Source of the DNA: Bacillota bacterium
Lineage (GTDB): Bacteria; Bacillota; Clostridia; Lachnospirales; Lachnospiraceae
NCBI GenBank assembly: GCA_023389295.1
Contig: JAEWEO010000273.1
Span: 1 to 16,035, forward strand
Length of the DNA stretch: 16,035 nt
Reading direction: 5' to 3'
Shown here: positions 8,250 through 15,937 of the stretch, piece after piece
Numbering within the stretch: position 1 is the stretch's first letter
Layout: each line of letters begins with the position of its first letter
Translations under genes and position numbers: made by a program
The notes under the pieces: model-generated
What the model saw: the letters and a program-made list of their open reading frames with translations, nothing else
The model's database searches: none
Told to the model about the DNA's origin: nothing

Positions 8250-8282
8250 CACTAGAGTACGGATAGAAAGGTGTAGAATAGT

Positions 8283-9791
8283 ATGCCAAATGAAGTGATT
8301 TTTGAAGCAAAAAATATGTGTAAGGAATTTGGACCAACGATTGCATTAAAAAATGTGGATTTTGAGTTACGTCGCGGTGAAATCAGAGGACTGGTGGGAG
8401 AGAATGGTTCCGGTAAATCAACCATTATGTCCATTGCCTCCGGAATGCAGCCAGCAAGCAGCGGCGAGATGAAGTATCTGGGCCAGACGTGGAATCCACT
8501 AAATATGGTCATGGCACAAAATGCCGGAATATCTATGGTGTTGCAGGAAGCAAATACCATTTCAGGAGTAACAGTAGCACAGAATATTTTTGCAGGACAT
8601 GAGGATGAATTTTCTAAATTCGGTATCATAAACATGAAAAAAATGTACAAAGAAGCTGATAAAGTATTAAATAGCTTTGGAATGGACTGGATTCACGCAA
8701 ATGATATGATTGACCGCTATTCTTTCGAAGACCGTAAACTGATCGAGCTAGCACGATGTGTGAATGAAAATACACAGATCCTAGTTATTGACGAGACGAC
8801 AACAGCCTTATCCCTAGAAGGACGAGAAATTTTATATAAACTGATCCATAACTTAGCAGAGAAGCAGAATAAAGCAGTTGTTTTTATTTCTCATGATATG
8901 GATGAAATTATGGAACAGTGTTCTGATCTTACTGTATTGCGAGATGGGGAGATTAAAGGAAATCTAACCAGCGAAGAAATGCATGCACCAGATGCTATCA
9001 AGAAGATTCGCTACTTAATGGTAGGTCGTGAAATTGGTGAAAAGTATTACAGGGAAGATTATGATACCTCTCACAAGGAGGAAATTGTTTTGGAATTAAA
9101 GGATGTTTCTTTTGGAAATATCAAGAATTTCAATCTGAAGTTACATAAAGGAGAAATCATTGGATTCGGGGGATTGTCCGGTTGCGGAATGCATGACATC
9201 GGACGAGCTGCTTACGGCTTGGAAAAGCTGGATAAAGGTCAGGTACTATGCCACGGCGAAGAAATCAAAAGTCCGCTGGATGCCATTAAACATGGAATCG
9301 GATATATTTCTAAAAACAGAGATAGTGAAGCATTGATCTTAGATGGTGCCATACAAGACAATATCATACTTCCTTCCATTCCATCCATCGAACATGCCAC
9401 TTATATTAGTCCAAAAATAGAAAGACAGATTTCCAACAAAGAAATCGAAAATTTCCGAATCAAATGCAATAGTGGAAGACAATATGTGAATACGTTATCC
9501 GGTGGGAATAAACAGAAGGTTTCGTTTGCAAAATGGGCAGCAAAAGGATCGGATATCCTTATTATGGACTGCCCAACCCGTGGTGTGGATATTGGTGTCA
9601 AACAATCCATGTACTCATTAATAGAGCAGATGAAAAAAGAAGGAAAAGCAATCCTGATGATTTCAGAGGAACTTTCTGAACTGATCGGAATGGCAGATAA
9701 ACTGATTATCATGAAGGATTTTAACGTAACCTGTGAACTGATGCGTTCTGCAGAATTGAAACAGACAGATATTATTGAATTCATGATATAG
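8283..9791 (+). CDS. Sugar ABC transporter, double ATP-binding subunit (RbsA/MglA-like)
   Basis: Cytoplasmic ATPase of a ribose/galactose-type importer, with two nucleotide-binding domains fused in 502 aa, the family's normal length. NBD1 (about 1-245) has an intact Walker A (GENGSGKST, K45), Walker B with catalytic Glu (VIDETT, D170-E171) and the switch His (FISHD), but its signature is degraded to SFEDR (147-151). NBD2 (about 260-502) is the mirror image: intact signature LSGGNKQ (405-411), a Walker A-like loop without lysine (GLSGCGMHD), Cys430 in place of the Walker B catalytic Glu (MDCPTRG), and no switch His (MISEE). Only one composite ATP site should therefore be competent. Loss of the second-site Walker A lysine and switch His is usual in RbsA-type proteins. 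The start has AAAGG about 11 bases upstream. The next gene follows after 11 bp, so it is the first gene of the transport operon. Confidence 0.93.
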   Translation: MPNEVIFEAKNMCKEFGPTIALKNVDFELRRGEIRGLVGENGSGKSTIMSIASGMQPASSGEMKYLGQTWNPLNMVMAQNAGISMVLQEANTISGVTVAQNIFAGHEDEFSKFGIINMKKMYKEADKVLNSFGMDWIHANDMIDRYSFEDRKLIELARCVNENTQILVIDETTTALSLEGREILYKLIHNLAEKQNKAVVFISHDMDEIMEQCSDLTVLRDGEIKGNLTSEEMHAPDAIKKIRYLMVGREIGEKYYREDYDTSHKEEIVLELKDVSFGNIKNFNLKLHKGEIIGFGGLSGCGMHDIGRAAYGLEKLDKGQVLCHGEEIKSPLDAIKHGIGYISKNRDSEALILDGAIQDNIILPSIPSIEHATYISPKIERQISNKEIENFRIKCNSGRQYVNTLSGGNKQKVSFAKWAAKGSDILIMDCPTRGVDIGVKQSMYSLIEQMKKEGKAILMISEELSELIGMADKLIIMKDFNVTCELMRSAELKQTDIIEFMI

Positions 9792-9802
9792 GAGGATAAG
9801 AA

Positions 9803-10789
9803 ATGGACGTATCAGAAAAAAGCAAGCCAACGGTTAGAGAATGGCTAAAAGCACATTCTTCTATACTGGCAGAGTATGGCGGATTAGTATTCTGCATCAT
9901 CTTTTTTACCATTGCAACACAGTTAAAAGGTGAAAGCATATGGTCAGCAGCAAAAATTTCAACATTAATGTCAGATGTCATCGTAACAGCACTAATGGCA
10001 GTCGGCGCAGTATTTATTTACAGCCTTGGTAATATGGATATCAGTATCGGTAAACAGATTGGGCTATATTCTACGATTCTGGTATTGGTCGGTAATAAAA
10101 CCGGAAGTTTGATACCGGCAGTTGTAATCTGTTTGGTCATTGCAGTCATCATCGGTGTGATCAATGGTGCAGCCGGGGAAATTCTTCATATGTATTCGGT
10201 TATTTCTTCCGTTGTTTTTATGATGATTTTATCTGGAGTGAGTACAATTATTTATTCCAAGATCGGAACCAGAAATATCGCATTAAGAGCAGTTGATACT
10301 AGAATCTTCAAATCACCAATCGTCATGATTACCGTTTTGATTATTGAAACAGCAATTATTGCTTATTTCTTTAACTATACGAAGTTTGGCAAGTATGCAA
10401 AAGCAATCGGTGCAAACAAGGTGGTTGCAGAGCAGAGTGGTGTCAATGTTGTTAAGTATAAAGTGATTCCCTATGTATTCCTGGCTGTTTGTCTGGTGAT
10501 CGCTTCTCTTTTCCAGATGGGATATACCGGAGCAGCATCGGATTCTACCGGAACTGGATTCGAAATGAATGTCATGGTCGCCTTGATACTTGGTGGCATG
10601 CCCTTAAAAGGCGGTATGAAGTCTAGAGTATCCTGTGCCATTGTAGGCTCATTTACCTTTTCTTTGTTAGATGTCGGACTTCCAATCATCGGAATCCCAA
10701 CAAAGCTCACTTTTATGGTAAAAGCAGTCATTTTCTTAGTAGTTGTTTTAATTACCTGTCGTAAGAAAAACGGAGTATTGCCAAGATAG
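9803..10789 (+). CDS. Sugar ABC transporter permease (RbsC-like), first of two
   Basis: Integral membrane subunit of the importer, BPD_transp_2 (RbsC/branched-chain) family, 328 aa. Eight or more hydrophobic segments can be followed from about residue 25 to 320. The conserved RbsC-type stretch near the middle is present: NMDISIGKQIGL, followed later by KYAKAIGANKVVAEQSGV and the glycine-rich loop ALILGGMPLKGG, which couples to the ATPase. A basic C-terminus (TCRKKNGVLPR) would face the cytoplasm. GGAGG overlaps the end of the ATPase stop codon and lies seven bases before ATG 9803, showing tight translational coupling. It probably forms a heterodimeric pore with the second permease encoded after the binding protein, since the two differ clearly in sequence. 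Confidence 0.92.
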   Translation: MDVSEKSKPTVREWLKAHSSILAEYGGLVFCIIFFTIATQLKGESIWSAAKISTLMSDVIVTALMAVGAVFIYSLGNMDISIGKQIGLYSTILVLVGNKTGSLIPAVVICLVIAVIIGVINGAAGEILHMYSVISSVVFMMILSGVSTIIYSKIGTRNIALRAVDTRIFKSPIVMITVLIIETAIIAYFFNYTKFGKYAKAIGANKVVAEQSGVNVVKYKVIPYVFLAVCLVIASLFQMGYTGAASDSTGTGFEMNVMVALILGGMPLKGGMKSRVSCAIVGSFTFSLLDVGLPIIGIPTKLTFMVKAVIFLVVVLITCRKKNGVLPR

Positions 10790-10794
10790 GTCAT

Positions 10795-10811
10795 AAACCA
10801 AAATGGTTTTT
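10795..10811 (+). other. Small hairpin with T-run between permease and binding-protein genes
   Basis: AAACCA and TGGTTT form a 6-bp perfect stem with an AAA loop, followed by two more T. It is too weak for an efficient terminator. It may protect the 3' end of the upstream message or reduce read-through slightly. Confidence 0.3.
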
Positions 10812-10853
10812 GATAGATAAGTTCTATAATCAGAGTTTTAGGAGGAGAAGACA

Positions 10854-12116
10854 ATGGTAAAAAAGAATTTTTTAAAATGCGCATTAGCAGTAGCAGTAAC
10901 AGTGTTATCTATTGGGGTATTGGCTGGCTGTGGATCAAGCACTAAGGAAACAGATAACAACAAAACCAATGATGTATCCAATGAAACGAACCAGGATACA
11001 AACAAAGAAGAGGAATCTAATGATGCGACAGCAAACACAAAAGGCGGTAAGATCCTATATCTTTCCAACTTAAATAGTGGTGCTCAGTATGATTACTTCG
11101 TAGCCTTTTATGAGAATGCATGCAAAGACCTGGGTTATGATTTTGAAGTAGTTTATGCCGATGGTTTCAATGATCCAGATGGTAACTTAACTCAGATTCG
11201 TAATGCCTATACTTCCGATGTCGTTGGTATCATCGCATGCCAGGATGGTGGCTTACAGAGCATTATGGAAGAATATCCAAATGTTTATGTAGTTTCATTT
11301 AACTCTGATATGGATGCTGTATTCAACGAAGACGGTACTAGCCATGGAGTATTAACCAATGATCATTACCTTGGAGCTATGGGTGATAACTACTTATCCG
11401 GAGAAGAATTAGGCAAAGCTTATGCAGAAGAAGTCATTGCAAGAGGATACAAAAAAGTATCTACTGTAATCTTCCCCATCTATGCATATCCAAAACATAC
11501 GGTAGCAGATGCAGCCTTCCGTGCAGCTATTGAAGAATATAATGGAACAGCTTCTGAACCAATCAAAATCGTTGGTGATGCAACGGTACTTGAATTCAAA
11601 CAGTTAGATCCATCCTACTTCTTAGAAGATGGTTACAATGATCTTGATTGTATCGTAGGTTTCTGTGCTGGTACTACATTTATCTATCCTACTTTAGTTT
11701 CTGCAAAAGCAGATGGATCTTGTTTGGCTACTACTCAGTTGATTACTGGTGGATTTGAAAAAGATAACGATATCTTAGCAGATTCCGGTGATGATAAGAC
11801 AATCGTAAGTATTACCATTGCTGCTCCTGAAAGTGCATTATTCCCAATCGTTATGTTAGACAATGCAATTCAGGGAAAACAGTTTTCTGATTTCGCAGCT
11901 CCTGAAAGAATGTCATCCGGTGTTCTAAAAATTAATAGTTCTGAAAAATTCGATGCAATTAAAAACAATTCTCCACTTTGGGATGCAGATTTAACAAAGA
12001 TGCAGATCAGCTGGGAAGATATGAAGCAATACTTTACTCGTTACAATGAAAATGCAACTTATGCAGATCTTGTAAATGCTACGACATCAATTACTATTGA
12101 TGGATATTTAAAATAA
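10854..12116 (+). CDS. Sugar ABC transporter substrate-binding lipoprotein
   Basis: Extracellular sugar-binding component of the importer, 420 aa. Residues 1-25 are a lipoprotein signal (two lysines, hydrophobic core, lipobox LAGC) with the lipidated C26 as the mature N-terminus. Residues about 27-62 form a flexible tether rich in Asn, Thr, Asp and Glu. The rest is a type 1 periplasmic-binding-protein fold: the opening strand KILYLSNLNSGAQYDYFVAF, the hinge-side SDVVGIIACQDGG, and the second-lobe strand KKVSTVIFPIY. It is longer than the classic ribose binder (about 300 aa), so the ligand may be larger than a pentose, possibly a small oligosaccharide or an unusual sugar. AGGAGGAG lies close upstream of ATG 10854. 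It stands between the two permease genes instead of at an end of the operon. Confidence 0.92.
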   Translation: MVKKNFLKCALAVAVTVLSIGVLAGCGSSTKETDNNKTNDVSNETNQDTNKEEESNDATANTKGGKILYLSNLNSGAQYDYFVAFYENACKDLGYDFEVVYADGFNDPDGNLTQIRNAYTSDVVGIIACQDGGLQSIMEEYPNVYVVSFNSDMDAVFNEDGTSHGVLTNDHYLGAMGDNYLSGEELGKAYAEEVIARGYKKVSTVIFPIYAYPKHTVADAAFRAAIEEYNGTASEPIKIVGDATVLEFKQLDPSYFLEDGYNDLDCIVGFCAGTTFIYPTLVSAKADGSCLATTQLITGGFEKDNDILADSGDDKTIVSITIAAPESALFPIVMLDNAIQGKQFSDFAAPERMSSGVLKINSSEKFDAIKNNSPLWDADLTKMQISWEDMKQYFTRYNENATYADLVNATTSITIDGYLK

Positions 12117-12132
12117 TTTACTAAAATTAACT

Positions 12133-12155
12133 GGGAGCTGTTAGATACAGCTCCC
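12133..12155 (+). other. Perfect 9-bp hairpin after the binding-protein gene
   Basis: GGGAGCTGT and its exact complement ACAGCTCCC enclose a TAGAT loop, 17 bases after the binding-protein stop codon. No T-run follows, so it is not a standard terminator. A hairpin here typically protects upstream mRNA from 3' decay, which would let the binding protein be made in excess over permease B. The stem is seen directly; the function is inferred. Confidence 0.6.
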
Positions 12156-12181
12156 ATATGGAAAAATGGAGGCTAATTCCC

Positions 12182-13189
12182 ATGAAAAAAGGACCAGATA
12201 TTTTAAAAAGAATAGCAGGAACGCTTATGCTCCCGGCAGCCATGTATATTATTATGATGATTGTATGCTTTGCAAACGGGAAGACATATTATGGAACATG
12301 GGCAATGTGGAGAACTCTTTTTGTAAGTATTGCAGTGTCCGTATCATGTGCCATGGGAATCGGCCTGCAGTTTAAAAACGGAAGATTTGATTTCTCCGGT
12401 GGTGCGATTATGTTAGTATCTGCAATCATTGCAGGAAATGTTGCAAAGAATAACAATAATAATCTAATATTATTCTCCCTGCTATGTATCGGATGCTGTG
12501 TGATCTTAAGTGTAGGAGTATCCCTTGTTTATGTATATGGACGCTTACCAATCATGATTGCTACTATTGGTATGGCATTGTTGTATGAAGCGATTACCAG
12601 TCAAATATTTGGCGGTGGTGGTATCAACTTGGTTGCTAATATGACTTTGAAAAAGTTGTCCTCCTATCCGTATGTGTTCATTCCATTTGTCGGAGCAGTT
12701 ATAACTTATGCAATCTTCAGTTACGTATCAAAAGCCGGTAAGCAGGGTGTTCTGCTTTCCAACAATCAAAGTGCTGCTGTCAACATTGGTATTAATGAAA
12801 ATAAAAATGTTATTATTTCTTATGTATTTAGTGGCTTGATCTTTGGATTCGCAACCATGATCTATGCATCCACAGGAATTCACAGCGCATCCTACGCGTC
12901 TCTTTCAACCGTAGGAGAGTTATTTACTAATATTCTTCCGGTATTCATTGGACTCTACATTGGCGTATTTTGTGGAGATACCATTGGAATTATGATGGGT
13001 TCGGTATCCATTTGTCTGATGACGTTCGGATTACAGGCAGTATTAAAAGCAGAAATGGGTTCCGCAGTATCTACTGCCCTGATGGGTATCTTCGTATTTT
13101 TGGTAAACCTGGCAGCCGGCCAGGGAGCAAATATGAAAAAAGCATTTTCCAAAATGTTCACCGTTCATAAAGGAAATGCTGCAGCTTAA
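12182..13189 (+). CDS. Sugar ABC transporter permease, second of two
   Basis: Second BPD_transp_2-type membrane subunit, about 335 aa from ATG 12182. I chose this start because GGAGG lies nine bases upstream. The in-frame ATG at 12158 would add eight residues, but it has no ribosome binding site and sits against the foot of the 12133-12155 hairpin. Hydrophobic segments run from about residue 13 to 320. The family motif is present in altered form: GLQFKNGRFDFSGGAIMLVSAIIAG, the later QSAAVNIGINENKNVIISYVFSG, and the loop NILPVFIGLYIG, which lacks the GG of the first permease. It should pair with the first permease in a heterodimeric channel, as in LsrC/LsrD-type systems. The C-terminus is basic and ends just before a terminator-like hairpin. 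Confidence 0.88.
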   Translation: MKKGPDILKRIAGTLMLPAAMYIIMMIVCFANGKTYYGTWAMWRTLFVSIAVSVSCAMGIGLQFKNGRFDFSGGAIMLVSAIIAGNVAKNNNNNLILFSLLCIGCCVILSVGVSLVYVYGRLPIMIATIGMALLYEAITSQIFGGGGINLVANMTLKKLSSYPYVFIPFVGAVITYAIFSYVSKAGKQGVLLSNNQSAAVNIGINENKNVIISYVFSGLIFGFATMIYASTGIHSASYASLSTVGELFTNILPVFIGLYIGVFCGDTIGIMMGSVSICLMTFGLQAVLKAEMGSAVSTALMGIFVFLVNLAAGQGANMKKAFSKMFTVHKGNAAA

Positions 13190-13200
13190 TTTGAAAATAT

Positions 13201-13278
13201 AAGAGGTTGTTACACAAAGCAGAAACGAGCAGAGGTGTTGAGCAAAGGAACTGACTGAAGTTGTGGCAGCCTCTTTTT
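13201..13278 (+). terminator. Terminator or attenuator with a large loop between transporter and GH3
   Basis: AAGAGGTTGTTACACAA (13201-13217) pairs imperfectly with TTGTGGCAGCCTCTT (13261-13275) and is followed directly by more T, to 13278. The stem is terminator-like, but the 43-base loop is unusually long. It probably lowers transcription from the transporter into the hydrolase genes. No promoter is obvious in the remaining 27 bases before GH3, so partial read-through is likely. Confidence 0.65.
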
Positions 13279-13305
13279 ACGAAATAAAGAACAGGAGAAT
13301 TTTTT

Positions 13306-15054
13306 ATGGTAAACTTAAAGGAAAAACCATTTTATTTAAATGAAAATGAGATAAAGTGGGTGGATGATACCATCCATGGCATGACATTGGAAGAAAAGAT
13401 CGGTCAGTTATTTATCTTATTAAAAGCAAAACCAGGTGTTAATGAGGATGAGATTAAGGAAGTCGTAGCGAACTATCATCAGGGCGGACTCCGCTGGCAG
13501 GGCGGTAATAAAGAAAGTGCATGGAAGCAAAATATGCTATATCAAACATACAGCAAAGTGCCGCTTTTTATAGCAGCAAACTGTGACGAAGGTGGAAATG
13601 GGTGTTTGCCGGAAGGAACTTTCGTTGCTACTGCAGCACAAGCAGGGGCAGCAAAGACAACGGATACGGCCTATCATATGGGATATGTGTCTGGGCGAGA
13701 AGCTACCGCCATCGGCGTGAACTGGATGTTCAATCCGGTAGCGGATATTTATAAAAACTGGAGAAATACCATTGTCAATACTAGAAGCTTTGGTAATGAT
13801 ACCGAAGCAGTAATTGAAAATGTACGTGCGTATATCAAAGGGATTAAGGATGCCAATCCGAACATGGCATGTACCTGCAAGCATTTTCCAGGAGATGGAG
13901 TGGATGAACTAGATCCACATCTTGCACTGGCGCAAAATACCCTAAGTGTAGAAGAATGGGAAAGTTCCTATGGAAAAGTATATCAGACGATGATTGATGA
14001 AGGACTTGAAACAATCATGACCGGACAGATTGCACTTCCTGCCATGAGTAAGAAGCTTCGCCCGGAACTTAGCGGACGAGAGATCATGCCTGCTTCCCTG
14101 GCGCCTGAATTAATAACCGATCTGCTTCGGGGGCAAATGGGATTTAACGGTGTGATCGTATCAGATGCTACGCATATGATCGGTATGGCAGCAGTAATGA
14201 AACGGGAGGACGCAATACCGATGTGTATTGCAGCAGGCTGTGATATGATCTTATTTGCAAATGATATTGCAGAAGATATGGGATATGTAAAAGCCGGACT
14301 GGAAAAAGGAATCATTACCGAAGAACGTTTCTTAGATGCGCTCTATCGTATTGTTGGATTAAAAGCACACTTAAAGCTGTATCGTGAAGACGTTCGATTC
14401 ATTGATGAGAAGTATATTAGTGAATGGGTTGGGACCAAAGAACATCATGCTTTTACAAAGCAGGCAGCCGAGGAATGTATCACCCTCGTAAAAGATACTG
14501 CACATCTTCTTCCAATTGATGTGAATAAACAGAAAAAAGCCTTATTAGTATATGTACAGAGCACACCAAACAGCAAAGGATATCAAGGGGATCCGGTTCG
14601 CGGACTCATTACCAAAGAGTTGGAAGCAGCAGGCTTTGAAGTGACTCAGGCCCCTAACTATTATGATATGGAAGTTGTGAATGGCGTTTCTCCTATGAAT
14701 TTGATACGAATGCTAAATAATGATCCGAGAGAAGTATTCAAAAAGAAATACGATGTGGTATTCCTGTTTATCAATGTCAAAGGATATGCGCAGGAAAATG
14801 TCGTAAGAATGCGCTGGAGCTGCAATCATTCCTGTGAACTTCCATGGTATATTGAAGAAGTTCCAACGGTAGCAGTAAGTCTGAACTATACCAATCATCT
14901 GATTGATATTCCACAGGTACATACCTATGTGAATGCCTACGGTTCCAATCAGGAAAACATTCATGCAGCGGTTGAAAAAATCTGTGGCAGATCAGAGTTT
15001 TTGGGAAGTGCTAATGATACCGTGTTTTGCGGACGTGAGGATACCAGATATTAA
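13306..15054 (+). CDS. GH3 NagZ-like beta-N-acetylhexosaminidase or phosphorylase, cytoplasmic
   Basis: Family 3 enzyme of the NagZ branch, 582 aa, with no signal peptide. The TIM barrel (about 1-350) has the branch's hallmark KHFPGDGVDELDPH: K192-H193 for substrate binding and D203/H205 as the Asp-His acid/base dyad, where most NagZ proteins have D-S-H. The predicted nucleophile is D287 in VSDATHM. An alpha/beta sandwich (about 370-582) follows, as in two-domain NagZ proteins, with no fibronectin III domain and no SGE-type acid/base Glu. In the family the His dyad marks N-acetylglucosaminidases, and some members act as phosphorylases, so both reactions are open. AGGAGA lies seven bases upstream of the start. 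The HAD gene follows after about 23 bp and a paralogous GH3 after that, which suggests a joint pathway. The Ser-to-Pro change in the dyad loop is a reason for caution over substrate. Confidence 0.88.
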   Translation: MVNLKEKPFYLNENEIKWVDDTIHGMTLEEKIGQLFILLKAKPGVNEDEIKEVVANYHQGGLRWQGGNKESAWKQNMLYQTYSKVPLFIAANCDEGGNGCLPEGTFVATAAQAGAAKTTDTAYHMGYVSGREATAIGVNWMFNPVADIYKNWRNTIVNTRSFGNDTEAVIENVRAYIKGIKDANPNMACTCKHFPGDGVDELDPHLALAQNTLSVEEWESSYGKVYQTMIDEGLETIMTGQIALPAMSKKLRPELSGREIMPASLAPELITDLLRGQMGFNGVIVSDATHMIGMAAVMKREDAIPMCIAAGCDMILFANDIAEDMGYVKAGLEKGIITEERFLDALYRIVGLKAHLKLYREDVRFIDEKYISEWVGTKEHHAFTKQAAEECITLVKDTAHLLPIDVNKQKKALLVYVQSTPNSKGYQGDPVRGLITKELEAAGFEVTQAPNYYDMEVVNGVSPMNLIRMLNNDPREVFKKKYDVVFLFINVKGYAQENVVRMRWSCNHSCELPWYIEEVPTVAVSLNYTNHLIDIPQVHTYVNAYGSNQENIHAAVEKICGRSEFLGSANDTVFCGREDTRY

Positions 15055-15077
15055 AGAAATTGGAGAGGCAGGAAAGA

Positions 15078-15917
15078 ATGATATCAATTCTTAATGAATT
15101 CAAAGCAAAAAAAAATTATGTAGTGTGCATTGATTCGGATGGCTGCGCCATGGACACGATGAATATCAAACATTATAAGTGTTTTGGACCATGCATGATA
15201 AAAGAATGGAACTTAGAACGCTGGGAAAATTATATCTTAGAACGTTGGAATGAGATGAACCTGTATTCTATGACAAGAGGAATTAATCGATTTAAAGGAC
15301 TTGCTTTGGCGCTTAAGGAAATCGATGCTTCCTATGCTCCGATTATCGGTGTCAATGAGTTCGTAGAGTGGACAATGAATACAGATGAGCTGAGCAATCA
15401 AGCCATCAAAACAATGCTAGATGTAAATCCAATCTTTAAACGTGCATTGCATTGGAGTGAGGCGGTAAATGCAGCGATCACGGCACTACCGGAGGTTGAA
15501 ATACAACCATTTCCTTATGTAAAAGAAGCATTGACTTATATTCATCAATATGCGGATATTGTGATCGTTTCTAGTGCAAATCCGGAAGCAGTAAAGGAAG
15601 AGTGGGAGAAATTTGGTCTGATGGAAGAAGTGGACTGCATGTGTGCTCAGGATGTGGGAAGTAAAGCCTATTGCATCGGCGAACTTTTAAAAAAGGGTTA
15701 TGAGAAGAATCATGTATTAATGTGTGGTGATGCTCCAGGGGATGATATGGCTGCAGAGAAAAACGGAGTGTTATTCTATCCGATTCTGGTAGGAAATGAG
15801 GCAGAATCCTGGAAGAACATTGTTTCAGAAGGAATGAAGCATTTTCTGGAAGATAATTACGTAGAAAACTATCAAAAAAAGGTTCGTGATGCATTTTATG
15901 CAAATCTCGGTGCATAG
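15078..15917 (+). CDS. HAD-superfamily phosphohydrolase or mutase
   Basis: Haloacid dehalogenase-fold enzyme, about 279 aa from ATG 15078. All four HAD motifs are present: I, CIDSDGC with nucleophile D19 and general acid/base D21; II, VIVSSANPE with S165; III, K196 in GSKAYCIGELL; IV, GDAPGDD with D218 and D222, which hold Mg2+. A large helical cap rich in Trp (about 30-150) is inserted between motifs I and II, the C1-cap layout of beta-phosphoglucomutase and phosphonatase relatives, and usually recognises small phosphorylated metabolites. The start at 15078 has AGG five bases upstream; in-frame ATG 15060 has no ribosome binding site. It is sandwiched between two GH3 genes with gaps of about 20 bp, so its substrate is probably a sugar phosphate of that pathway. 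Phosphatase is the default call; mutase activity cannot be excluded. Confidence 0.85.
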   Translation: MISILNEFKAKKNYVVCIDSDGCAMDTMNIKHYKCFGPCMIKEWNLERWENYILERWNEMNLYSMTRGINRFKGLALALKEIDASYAPIIGVNEFVEWTMNTDELSNQAIKTMLDVNPIFKRALHWSEAVNAAITALPEVEIQPFPYVKEALTYIHQYADIVIVSSANPEAVKEEWEKFGLMEEVDCMCAQDVGSKAYCIGELLKKGYEKNHVLMCGDAPGDDMAAEKNGVLFYPILVGNEAESWKNIVSEGMKHFLEDNYVENYQKKVRDAFYANLGA

Positions 15918-15937
15918 GGCAATAGGAGAAAATGAAG

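Noticed and set aside
13306..15054. Truncation of the second GH3 because it lacks a fibronectin III domain
   Set aside because: Two-domain proteins of this length are normal in the NagZ branch, and the frame is intact to its stop codon.
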